Assembly (NCBI RefSeq): GCF_014529535.1
Contig: NW_023503375.1
Span: forward strand, 744,001-808,000
Direction of reading: 5' to 3'
From: Bradysia coprophila
Taxonomy: Eukaryota; Arthropoda; Insecta; Diptera; Sciaridae
DNA: 64,000 nucleotides
Numbering within the stretch: position 1 is the stretch's first letter; each line of letters starts with the position of its first letter. The position numbers were made by a program, and so were the translations under genes. This document shows positions 1 through 10,072 of the stretch, one piece after another. A model generated the notes under the pieces. It made no database searches. It saw only the letters and a program-made list of their open reading frames with translations, and was not told where the DNA came from.

Positions 1-737
1 TCAGTTATCGACTTTCGACGCCTTTTGCGTCAATTTGCTCAACTGCGGAAATGTACTTTTCGTTTGCGGTGGATGAAGTCGAACCGCTAAACTAACAAAA
101 GGTTCATACAAACTGGCCCGTTCCAACGCATTCACCGTATAGTGTTTGATCCGTTCACGAGCACACCAACTATTCGCTCGATTCAGAATCAATTCAATTG
201 GATCGGGCGTTTTCTTCTCCGGCGATTGCTTTTCCGGCGACTGATTCGGCGTACGATTCAATCGTCTAATATTGGCTATTACCACAATGGACACCTCCTT
301 CTTCTCCTTGTTTTTGTCGATGTCATTTTTGATGCCAGCCAACATATCCAAACTGGCCGCATCGCTCGGATCGTAAACCAGAACGAATGCATCGGCAAAT
401 TGAAGATATTGTCGCGGCAGACCGACATTCCCTTGCAAACCGGCTGTGTCGTAAATTCTTAATATATCCCGAGGACCACGACCGGTGTCCACACTAGCCA
501 CATAGGTGTCTTCGATGGTTGAATACAATTCGGAGTCTGGTGTTATGCTACCGTAGATCAATTGTTCCAAAATCGCCGTTTTGCCGATACCTTGAAGTGA
601 ATTAATTGAAGAAAATTATTGAAAACACCTTTGAATACGGGTGACGTATTGGAAATAAATTTCGAAGGAACTAGCTGGAACGTACCTTTCATTCCACATA
701 TCACAACTTTCCCTATTTTTCCGACTTTCGAAGTCAT
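1..737 (-). CDS. kappaB-Ras: kappaB-Ras small GTPase (NKIRAS family)
   Basis: Atypical Ras-like GTPase. In this family it binds the PEST region of I-kappaB proteins and dampens NF-kappaB and Ral signalling in the cytoplasm. Two exons: 737-686 and 590-1, joined across a 95-base GT-AG intron, give 213 residues ending in TGA at 3-1. Exon 1 encodes MTSKVGKIGKVVICGMKG and the codon split by the intron completes the P-loop GMKGIGKTA, which only forms after splicing. Exon 2 carries the DTAGLQG switch II block and the FVLVYDPSD strand. There is no C-terminal CAAX box, as usual for NKIRAS. An insert with SPEK repeats (about residues 130-145) sits before the last GTPase motifs. The gene is complete, its stop being the first bases of the window. 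Family assignment is confident; the partner role is family knowledge. Confidence 0.9.
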
Positions 738-2336
738 TTTCTTTTTAAGAAAATCTACTCAGAAAATAGATTTTATCACAGTGCCCAACAGTGGTCTAGC
801 TTTGCATAGTCTGCTGCAAAATAGAACTATAAATTGGTTTCTTTTGCTAAGAGTTTGTATGAACCATTTGTTTACAATCGTAAGTACAGCTTTCTTTCTT
901 CTTATCTGTCAAAATGCCACATAAAGACTCATTGAATCGGTAAAAAACGGAGCATTCACAATGGAATGGAAACCGTTAGCTTTTTAAATAAATATTCAAC
1001 CCAACTTCGGATCACTTTGTTATCTATTATCGACAGTGACGACAAAAATAAGTTGTACGGCAGACTTATGTTCATACAAATGCAGTAAAAGCTCTTTGCA
1101 ACAATCTGTTGAAAATGCTGAGATCAATAGAAGTAACAGACTCACAAATTATGTTGGTGATATGCATGCCGTGCCTTTTCTGAATGTTTACAGTCTTGAT
1201 ATTTACTGAATTCACAAACCAAATCTATGAGAGCATCATTTATTTAGATAGTTGTTACAGATAAACGAAGTAAAAGATTTCAATCTTTCAAAGTAAGTAA
1301 AAGCGTCGGTCAATACTACTAAAAGTTTCTCTAACTGCACGACGTCAAACAGAAACCAAGGCTGTAAACTTTGGGGTTTAAATGAAACTTTGCGGTTTAA
1401 AAATATCGAATGTCCTATTTAATTTCATACACAAAACCTAATGTAATATCTATGTTCACACACCACACATACACTACACATTCAATCTAGCACTCTACAC
1501 AACATAAAAGGCGTTCGAAGTAAATATCATTTTATCTGAACCCGTGGCTTATGGCTCATTATTCATTAGCTGGAGGTAATTTCAGTATTCCAAAACGTCC
1601 TGGTTAAAGACGCAACGTTTGATCTACACAGGATCTTCAACCAACAATAAAGACTAAAACAATTTTGTTTTAATGTCTCAGATGATGCCCAAATTAAAGT
1701 TTGAAAAGGAGTTTTTGATGATTTATTCGTAGTTGTCCTCGTCCCCGAGAGTTATGTATCCTCAGCCCGTTGCCAAATTGTAACGCTAAAAAACCCTCTG
1801 AATTTGTTTTCAGTTTCGCTATATTTTCGCTATATTAGCTAAAAGCTAATGAACCAAAGTTTACAGCCTTGAACTGAAATAGCAGACCTTGTTTGGCATG
1901 TAGAGGCGCCACAATTTTTTTTTCAGTGTTTTTTTCTTTGCGACCTTTTTTCTTGTGAAATAACTTCACTCTGCTAAATAACCATGAAATGTCATAGCAG
2001 TGAAGTTGGCTCACAAAAGATAGAGCGCGGACAATAGTAATTCTATGACGAAATGTACTACAAAATAATAGAGCTAGATACAAATCTACTTCATTTGAGC
2101 TGTAGTTCCCCTATAAACATAAATGGAACCTCAAAGAGTCTGTTCATAATTTTTGAACATAATGCGCCCTTTTTCTCGATGATGATAAACACTTGTATGA
2201 CCGTACGTACTTTAGCTCTTAGTACGAGTAGTAGAGTACAGTAAAGTACATCAAATTTGAACCGCAAAATAATAATAAATATTTCAATCATCCCGTACTC
2301 ACCATAACTTTGACTCACAATTTCGGTTTATTTGTT
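738..2336. other. Divergent intergenic region, kappaB-Ras/HPS5
   Basis: About 1.6 kb between two genes transcribed away from each other, so it should hold both promoters. I see no coding region. The only clear structure is an inverted-repeat element at 1357-1871. Short open frames here lack recognisable protein features. Confidence 0.6.
1357..1871. repeat. Short element with 18-bp terminal inverted repeats
   Basis: Bases 1357-1374 read CAAGGCTGTAAACTTTGG and 1854-1871 are the exact reverse complement. The roughly 515-base unit has no coding potential, as expected of a non-autonomous DNA transposon. A related end sequence (TTTACAGCCTTGGG) occurs near 21863. I could not define a target-site duplication. 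Confidence 0.5.
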
Positions 2337-4710
2337 ATGGATGTAGACGGCATACAAAATTTACGGGAATGGTCACCATTGTCCGACCTTTTATCGAAAA
2401 TACCCGCTCGGATACAGAAGACATTCTTCTATCAAGACGTAAATATAACTTGTATCGATGTTCTGTCCGATTTCATTGCTCTTGGCAGCGATGTAGGTAT
2501 TGTGTTTTGGTATAATCGATCGACTGGAGATGTTCAGAAGTTGAGGAGTGAGGTAGAACATTCGACAACATTCTTATCATTGAATATAGCTAACGATGGC
2601 GTTTCATGTTGTTTAGTTCACCTCGCCAATAACATGCGTAAAAGTTGTTTCGAGCGTGGAATATATGTTAGCGTGCGGTTCATCTAATGGCCAAGTCAGT
2701 GTGTTTCAAATACAAAAGGAACATCCTCCCGATCTGAACCTTGTCACGCCAATGACGAAACCAAAGCCCGTTGAGAGGTTCGAAGCGTTTTTCGATACAA
2801 TGTCTTAGGTTGAACGAATATTAACATGGATTCGTTGATAGGTACACAATCCGTGATCTTCATCAGAGCGCTATCAGATCAGTGGAATGGTCAAAGAATG
2901 GAATGAAACTGTTTTCCGGTGATAAGGCAGGCGTCGTAGTTTTGACTGAGTTTGACTTTCAAATGGTGAGTCGGAACATTGTTGAAACTCTCGTGGTTCA
3001 CGGGTTCAGTTAATCTCATTGCCTTCCTATAAACCATTACAGCACATTAGCAAATCCATGGAGATTCTGAACGAAGCCTACGACATCGTACAAATTAGCT
3101 TTAATAAGCCATGGCTGCTGATATCTACCGTGTATCGAGCTATAGTCTGTCAATGTGACAAAGACGGCAGATGGAAAGTCTCACAAGTAGGCAAACAAGA
3201 CCGGAAGATTCTTAGCGAAGTTGGTGCAGCCTTTATGGTTCGATCGCGTCAGACATCGTTGGTGTGTGCCCGGCCGGGATATCGATTTTGGTTGTCTGAC
3301 ACCGATGGAAATGTATCGCAAACATTGCTGTTTAAGGACTCGCTGCCAAAGTTTTCGTTTGAAATTCCCATTTTGAATCCAGCTCAGATTAAATGTCAAT
3401 TGCCGTCGAATTTCGGTAAGATTGGAAGAACTAACGGGACTGAGTCTAAATATTAACACTGCGCAACCACAGGTCGATGCTACGTCTATCAGGCTACGTT
3501 CGTGTTAACGTACAGCGAGAACATTCTTTATATTCTGGACATCGAAAAGCTAAAAGTTTTGGCCTCGCTGAAACGACTGAGGAAAATCATCGGCATCAGC
3601 GTATGCGGTTCGGAAATCTTCATTCTGGAAGGACCACGTAGCGTAGTTAGAATCTCAAATGTTCCCGAACCCGTCAACAAAATGACATCGAAATTTTACT
3701 TCAACACCGGCTTAACTCCAAGCAATACTTTCGAACCATCGCCCGTTGAATTCGAAGCCGAAGAAGAAACTGTGCTCAACGCCGAAGAATGTTTTGAATT
3801 GCCGCCCATCGAACAATTACAACTGAAAACTCCGATCACAATGTCACTTAGTGAACACGACCTGTTATCGCAGGACAAGATGCTCTTGGAGCATAGTAAA
3901 AAGGCTGAAATATTCGAGAAAATCGGTCAATTGGAGTTCGACAGTTCGATTCTATTCAAAACTGGTGTAAAGAAGAAAAAACCGAAGGACAAGACCAACA
4001 GAGTGATTAGCGAAGGTATCGTGGAAATCGGACGACCGGCTGATTTAAGTGAAAATAATACGCCAAAGGTTGCGGATGGAGCCACTAAAGTGGAAACGAA
4101 TCGGCCTTGCGTGTTAGATGCAAGCTTTTGCGAGGGGTAAGTGAAAGGCGTCAGCCAACAATTTTCTGAGTCATTAGGTCACGCCCCTTTTTTCAGCATA
4201 GTCACAGATCTAGGATCACCGAAAACGATGAATAAATTGCTAGAGTCCAAAGAAAGCAAACTTGCTGCTGCATTGAACATTGAACCTGTGAGCTGTGAAA
4301 AAATCGCTTTACGAAAACCGACAACCAAATTAACTCCAGATCTGGCACCAGAATTTCATTATCCCCTGTATCCGCTAGTGGATCCGAACGAACTATTGGT
4401 AGCGCATACAACGCCGCAGAAAAAAATGTTTTTCTTGGACAATGATGATAGATCGTCAACGAAAGAATCGCCGAGTTCTAGTAATCAATGTGACGACGTT
4501 AAGATTGGACAGAATAAAAGGCGATCATCGAGTCCTGTTCGTGGTGATGACGGTACTGCTGACATTCCGGATGTGAAACAAGTTCCCGACTATATGAACA
4601 TACCGAATTTGTGGAACGTTCAACTAATTGAACCGGAAACTGAGAAGCAACCAGATGAAAAGTCACATCCAGAAAGTAGTGGTAGTAGCAGTGAATGGGA
4701 ATTGGTTTGA
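2337..4710 (+). CDS. HPS5: HPS5 homologue (BLOC-2 subunit)
   Basis: Subunit of BLOC-2, which directs cargo to lysosome-related organelles such as insect pigment granules; the fly orthologue is pink. Six exons: 2337-2552, 2617-2777, 2842-2965, 3043-3415, 3473-4136 and 4197-4710, all with GT-AG introns of 57-77 bases, give 683 residues. I chose the ATG at 2337 (MDVDGIQNLREWSPLSDLL); the frame upstream offers only a TTG. The N-terminal half is the WD/beta-propeller region, with family-typical blocks such as RIQKTFFYQDVNITCIDVL, NGQVSVFQIQKE and EWSKNGMKLFSGDKAGVVVL. The second half is acidic and Ser-rich and ends in SSSEWELV. It is shorter than I recall for the Drosophila protein (about 830 residues), so part of the C-terminal region may be lost or diverged. 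It faces NOP9 tail to tail. Confidence 0.88.
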
Positions 4711-5105
4711 TGATGGGTGTGATTCGGATGAACGAAAGTTAGATGTAAAGAAGGACCTGTGGCTGTTTTTGTACTTTCGTTTACTATTTTCTTATAATTT
4801 GCATCCGAACGCATTTTGTTTTGTTAAATTTGTGTGATAGCAAGGCCGAAGCGGCGTATCTATTCGAAAAATAAATTTTCTTTTTGCACAAAGGATCGAC
4901 TCTACTTCTTGATGGAGTCTAGTTTAGTGTATCGGCCTACGTTAAAGTAGTATCTTTAGGGCAGTAGCAAGGAATTAGAAAATAATCTTAGTTCAGTTCC
5001 TTGTCCACCACTTTCTTATGGCCACCGTTGTTCCTTTCCTTTGGGTTCAATTGCGGACGACATAGACATAAAAAGATCACTTTCATTTCGGACTTACCAA
5101 CCAGT
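4711..5105. other. Convergent 3' ends of HPS5 and NOP9
   Basis: A 395-base gap between two stop codons that face each other. It contains the HPS5 3' UTR and AATAAA. I see no other feature, and UTR overlap between the two genes is possible. Confidence 0.6.
4870..4875 (+). terminator. Likely HPS5 poly(A) signal AATAAA
   Basis: AATAAA lies 160 bases after the HPS5 stop codon and is the first canonical signal downstream on this strand. A T-rich stretch follows directly. Confidence 0.55.
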
Positions 5106-7199
5106 TTATTTGTCAACAATGTCTTTGAACAGTTTTTCCACTTTACTTTCTTTGTTAAACGAAGCTTTCCACTGAGCTGGACTCAATCGATACGTATCGA
5201 CACGAAATTTATAGTTCAACAGACGACCCGTTGGACTTCCATTCAATTGATTCACTTTTTCGGCTAACTCCTTCACAATTCGAGTCTTCTGGTTGTCTCC
5301 AGCCACTTGAAATAATGCTTCAACAGCCCTATTCGAGATGAGACAGATTGACAGATTAGAGTTTCGTAAAAACGGAAAATTTTCCATTAAATTTCTTACC
5401 TCGAACCGTGCTTTGCAATAGCCATATCCAAATAGTGACCGTCCATGTGTTTCAAAAACTTCTCGCGTGATTTCTCGCCGACGAATTTGCTCCGCAGAAA
5501 CGCATCCACAATGTGCGATCCTCTGGGACTGCAAAACAATTCAGCCAATTCGATGGCCGGAGAGTCCAACAGTGATTGCACCAATTTGATGGGTTTGTTA
5601 AAGTTCAGCACTGCCTGCAGTATCAGCGATCCGTGCAAATGAACGAATGTTGATTTTTCACCAGCGTCCACTTCGTACGGTTTCAACTTCATTGTGAGAA
5701 TGGCGAAACGGTCAGATTTCTCTTTCGGTGTCGTGCAATGAAGGGCTGCTTGTAGACTTTGCACGAAGGGCCCTTGTTTCGCACTTAAACGTAAACATGC
5801 TTGAGCTAGCGAATGTACCACGCCCGTGTGTGTTCGTAACAAATTTTCGATATTTGGAGCAATTTCGTCGAAAATGGTTTCAAAATCCTCCTTGACTTTG
5901 ATGTTGTCCAGCAGTTTTTGTACAGCAAAGTTTGCCGATCTCATGTCACTGAGTTCGATCAGTCGAGACGAGAAGAGTTTCACGTAAATTTGAGTCAATA
6001 GCTTAGGTCCGGCTGACACCAGAAGCGTTTCCAACAATCTGATGGAAGGTTCTGTTGTAAAGACTTTCGGAAGGCTGCTCTTCACTTGAGCATCGACTGG
6101 GATGTCATCTTTGGCATCATCCTTGTCGTCTTTCACATCTTCGGTGTTGTGCTCCGCTTCGATAATGAAACTGTCGTTCAATATCTTCTTACCGAGGTGC
6201 TTCAACGTAGTTTTATCGGAATGATGCAAAGCCAAACACAAATGCTGCAGCAGACCGGAAGATAGTTCGTCATACGGAAAATCGACAAATTGCGGCCATG
6301 CCTGCAGTCGCTCTGCGTATTCTTTGATAATTTCATACCAATCGTTGGGGACTTTCAGTGGCGTTTCCTTATCGGCAGTGGTATGATGTCGTTGTTGATG
6401 TTGATTCGACGCAACAAAATCTTTTGTTTTAAAAACGAATACTCCAGCCAACGACAGGAGACTGGTTCGAATGATGTGACATGCGTAACGGTCCCACACA
6501 AAGTCTTCCAAATTGTTCAAGAGAAACTTGCTGCTTTTGATGACGAACTCAGAGCAATTTTGTCGATGAGTGTCGCTGAATGTTTCGGTTAAATTGTAAT
6601 CCTTTTCGTTGGGAACGGTGTCCGTTCTCGGTTTCTTTGATTTACTTTCACTGGCAGCATCGTCGTCGCTCTGTAGACGACCGACGGCACGTAGAAACGA
6701 TACCTCGATCAGCTTCTCCAGAATGTGAGATGAAAATTTGTCGGAGCAAATGGGACGAAAGTTTTCGGAAAACGATTTGTGAAATCGTTCCAATGTGTCC
6801 GCATCAACGTACGGCATTAGATGCTCTAAAATCGTGCAGGCGATCTGGTTTGACGAAATGTGAATTTCCTTATCGACAGTTTGCTCGAAAACATTGTTAG
6901 CCATTGACACTGAAAAATGCAACAAAAAAACGTCAATTCTCGTCACTTCACCATATTCACCATTGATTTATACCTTTTTCGTCCAGACTTTCGAATCCCA
7001 GACGTATAGCGTCCATTATATTGATAAAATAACTCCATTCATCACCTTCCAAACGGGTTCCCCGTCCAAAGTTGCCAGTCTTTCCGAAACCTTTAGCATT
7101 AGCAATGAACTTTTTCTTTCGTTTTTTAATTTTATTTCGATAGCTGTGCACTCCCGTTCCAGCTTTTTCGCTGGGCACATCCGCTTGCGAATTTTCCAT
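5106..7199 (-). CDS. NOP9: Nucleolar protein 9 (Pumilio-repeat) homologue
   Basis: NOP9 is a nucleolar RNA-binding protein built of Pumilio-like helical repeats. In yeast it binds pre-18S rRNA and is needed for 40S subunit maturation. Three exons: 7199-6974, 6909-5400 and 5328-5106, with introns of 64 and 71 bases, give 652 residues, close to yeast NOP9. The N-terminus is strongly basic (RNKIKKRKKKFIANAKGFG) followed by the family block GFGKTGNFGRGTRL, then helical repeats with patterns such as SSHILEKL, ACHIIRTSLL, NFAVQKLLDNI and GSHIVDAFLRSKF. An Asp/Lys-rich acidic insert (VKDDKDDAKDDIP) lies near the middle. The stop is embedded in AAATAAAC, so AATAAA overlaps the end of the coding region. 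The start ATG at 7199 is the first in frame. Confidence 0.88.
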
Positions 7200-7396
7200 T
7201 TAAAGTAAAATTTTATGCGTGAAATACGAAGACACAATTTCAGATAGTCAACACGAGGTTTTGTGTTTACTGCTCGATGACATATGTCAACTGTTGACAG
7301 TTTTTGACAGTTGGACGCGAGCGCGATGCCTTTTTGTGTTTTTTGATATCACTAGAAGTTCGTTCACTTTCCCTAGGCTCTTACTTTTGGGCAACA

Positions 7397-7536
7397 TTCT
7401 GAAAGAACAGGTTAAGACACTTACGAAGGCGGGTGAAACCGGTGAAACACAAATCTTGACAATTCAGACATGTATATTGTTTGAAAAGTCAACTTGAAAA
7501 CAATTTTTTTTTGTGTCTTAGCCTGTTCTTTCAGAA
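7397..7536. mobile_element. 140-bp MITE with 24-bp inverted ends
   Basis: TTCTGAAAGAACAGG at 7397, running on into TTAAGACAC, is matched by its reverse complement at 7513-7536 with one mismatch. The interior is short and non-coding. A homologous left end without a partner lies at about 22030-22060, in the seam between the two TEP duplication units. Confidence 0.6.
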
Positions 7537-7911
7537 CCTTGCGTTTGGGTGGGTTGGTCGGTCTTTGAGACTTTCTTTCAGTTTACTAATAATCTTTGAA
7601 TCCACCGTAAATTTGAAGTTGTAAAATACATAAAAATAATTTAATCACGTCCAAGTTAACCCTTACAAAATTACATGCTCAAGGAATTTTTGTATTTTTT
7701 TTATCCCTCAACTAAAGTCCACTTTACGGTAGAGCAAGCCAACCTTCAGAAGCTCGATATATAAAACAATTTCTAAGACTAAAAATGTGAAGTGGGATCT
7801 TCGTTCTTGGTGTCGTAAACTTCGACACCTCGAACCGAGATATCACTTTTTCATCGGGCTGAAGTTAGCCCAACGCCAAAATTATGACTAGTTACAAATA
7901 TGCTTATAAGT

Positions 7912-8452
7912 CAGAGAGATGCTAATATGACGGCTGGGACGCCGTGTCGACGGATAGAGGGAATTTGTCCATCATTTCTGAAAAAAATGGAACCGTATGC
8001 GACCAGCTGTCAAATTGAAAAAGACATAACCACAGATTTTTTTTAATACTTCCAGCATCACCAATTTTAATGAAATAATTTGCTAACATGATCCTTGTGG
8101 GATCAGAATGAACGTAAGTCCATTTATTTATAAAGCAGATTCAGTATTCGTACACAATTTCCGAATTGAAAAAAGCAATTTTGTAGACCAATTTTTGAAC
8201 GCGTATATCTCAGATAATACGAAAGTACCTTGCAAATAAAACCCTTTACGTTAATTTTGACACCGATGCAAACGTATTTCCATATTCTGCTTCTCGAATC
8301 ATTGTAGTCAAAAATTAATTATTTTGTAAACAACCGACCAATTTTAGAAAAAGTCAGCCATTTTTGACATTTCATTCGTTATATGAAAAAGGCTGACAAA
8401 TTCCCACTATCCGTCGAAACGGCGTCCCAGCCGTTATCTTAACATCTCTCTG
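7912..8452. mobile_element. 541-bp element inserted into the fold-back arm
   Basis: Ends are CAGAGAGATG at 7912 and its inverse ending at 8452, with inverted-repeat sequence reaching about 60 bases inward (GACGGCTGGGACGCCG opposite CGGCGTCCCAGCCGTT). TTATAA occurs just outside each end (7904-7909 and 8453-8458), consistent with a target duplication. The left copy is separated from the element by two bases, so the exact boundary is uncertain. Removing the element restores the continuous arm of the outer element. Confidence 0.6.
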
Positions 8453-8569
8453 TTATAAACATAAGATGTATGTGTATGTGTGTACACTGTACATAACAAA
8501 TCTAGACCCAAATGTTCCTCAACTCTGAGTTGCGTGTATTTGGGTCGGACCAATATGTTCGGTAATTAT

Positions 8570-8895
8570 GCCTGCCTCGAATATTGGTCCGACCCAAATG
8601 TATAAAACTCAAAACTGAAGAACATTTGGGTCCGACCCAAATTCAAGGCAGTCATAAGTACTGAACATATTGGTCCGACCCAAATGCATAAAACTCAAAA
8701 CTGAAGAACATTTGGGTCCGACCCAAATTCAAGGCAGTCATAAGTACTGAACATATTGGGCCGACCCAAATGTATATAATTTAAAGTTGAGGAAGATTTG
8801 GGTCCGACCCAAATTCGAGGCAGTCATAAAAGACCCAAATATATACAATTTAAAGTTAAGGAACATTTGGGTCCGACCCAAATTCGAGGCCGGCA
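8570..8895 (+). repeat. 86-bp tandem repeat with palindromic core
   Basis: The landmark ATTCAAGGCAG/ATTCGAGGCAG occurs at 8641, 8727, 8813 and 8882: spacings of 86, 86 and 69. The last unit has lost 17 bases. Every unit carries TTTGGGTCCGACCCAAAT, a near-perfect palindrome, plus a second TTGGTCCGACCCAAAT. One inverted partial unit lies at 8510-8580. The array fills the loop of the surrounding fold-back element. Confidence 0.7.
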
Positions 8896-10072
8896 TAAGT
8901 ACATAATAGCGATAGCATAACTCTTTATGTAATATGATTTGTTATGTACAGTGTACACACATACATCTTATGTACTTAAAAGCATATTTGTTACTAGTCA
9001 TAATTTTGGCGTTGGGCTAACTTCAGCCCGATACTTTTTCGTTCTAGCTATATGAAATACAACTACAGTCGTTTTTGTCGTTTTTGTCGTTTTCCACTAC
9101 TTACAGGACGTTTGGACTTACATATTTTAAGCCAATAGAAAGCCAATAGATCCACATCAGTAAATGCATACAGTTTCCGTTTCCGGTCACAAATGCCGAA
9201 ATCCTTTTTCTGTGCAATCGATTGTACAGTATATTTTACAGTATTTGAATCTTGCATCCAACTTTTGGGAGGTTTCTACAGTAGAATTTTTCGTCTCTGC
9301 TACATTTTTTCTATGGCCCAACCCAACAATCGTTTACGAAAACCAATCGTTAAACGTTAAAGACGACTAGACTATATTGCAGTAAAATACGACATAACGT
9401 AGCGGTGAATTTCTTTTTCCTCGAACCGGCAACATTATTTGTAGACAATCATTTTCATTTGTATCTGGTCGTAATGGTGACATTACAGAACAAGATAATA
9501 GGACACTAAATGAATCATTAAATATTTGCTATCTTGTACAAAGGAAGATTTCACCTACAAGTTAAGGTATGATATTGCATTGGTCTAGTGGTTTTCGTAG
9601 AAAGTCGCCACTTAATATTTTGTGAGATGAGAGTCGATTAGCCGACTAGGTATGTCGGTATTTTCTAGAACACGATGTCTTGTTAAGCTCGGCTTCGATT
9701 TGGATCGACAATCGATATCTAGTGCGAGAAAACCTTCATACCTACCTTGCTAGATAAATAACTATTTCAAAAAATATTCTCATCTGAGACGCAGCAGACA
9801 CCGGTCCGTAGAAATAATTTCTCGAGGTTTTTCATTTATAATTTTTGCTAGCTTTACCACACTATAGGTCAATGCACTTTGACACAAACGTCACAGCACA
9901 CACGCAAAATGCAATACTATTTCATTCAGTTCGCAAGTCTTTTGTCCCGCAGTGGGTATATTGCATTGTTGGTTGATTCAAATATTCATTCATAGCAGAA
10001 AACTGAATTGTTGTTTATTTTGGTGCAATTTCGAAGTTTGTTGTTGATCAGACATTTAAAAAATAAATAAAT

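Larger units (their letters stand above)
7853..9032. mobile_element. Fold-back element with ~100-bp arms, interrupted
   Basis: The left arm begins ATCGGGCTGAAGTTAGCCC at 7853 and continues through CTAGTTACAAATATGCTT. The right arm is its reverse complement, ending at 9032. The inner part of the left arm (8459-8503, ending TACATAACAAATC) matches 8936-8980 inverted. The left arm is therefore split by 541 foreign bases (7912-8452). The space between the arms is filled mainly by the 86-base tandem array. No coding region. Confidence 0.65.
7200..9279. other. Mobile-element-rich gap before the TEP duplication
   Basis: No gene supported. It holds a 140-base MITE (7397-7536), a nested fold-back pair (7853-9032 with 7912-8452 inside it) and an 86-base tandem repeat (about 8570-8895). 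The NOP9 promoter should be in the first few hundred bases. Confidence 0.65.
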
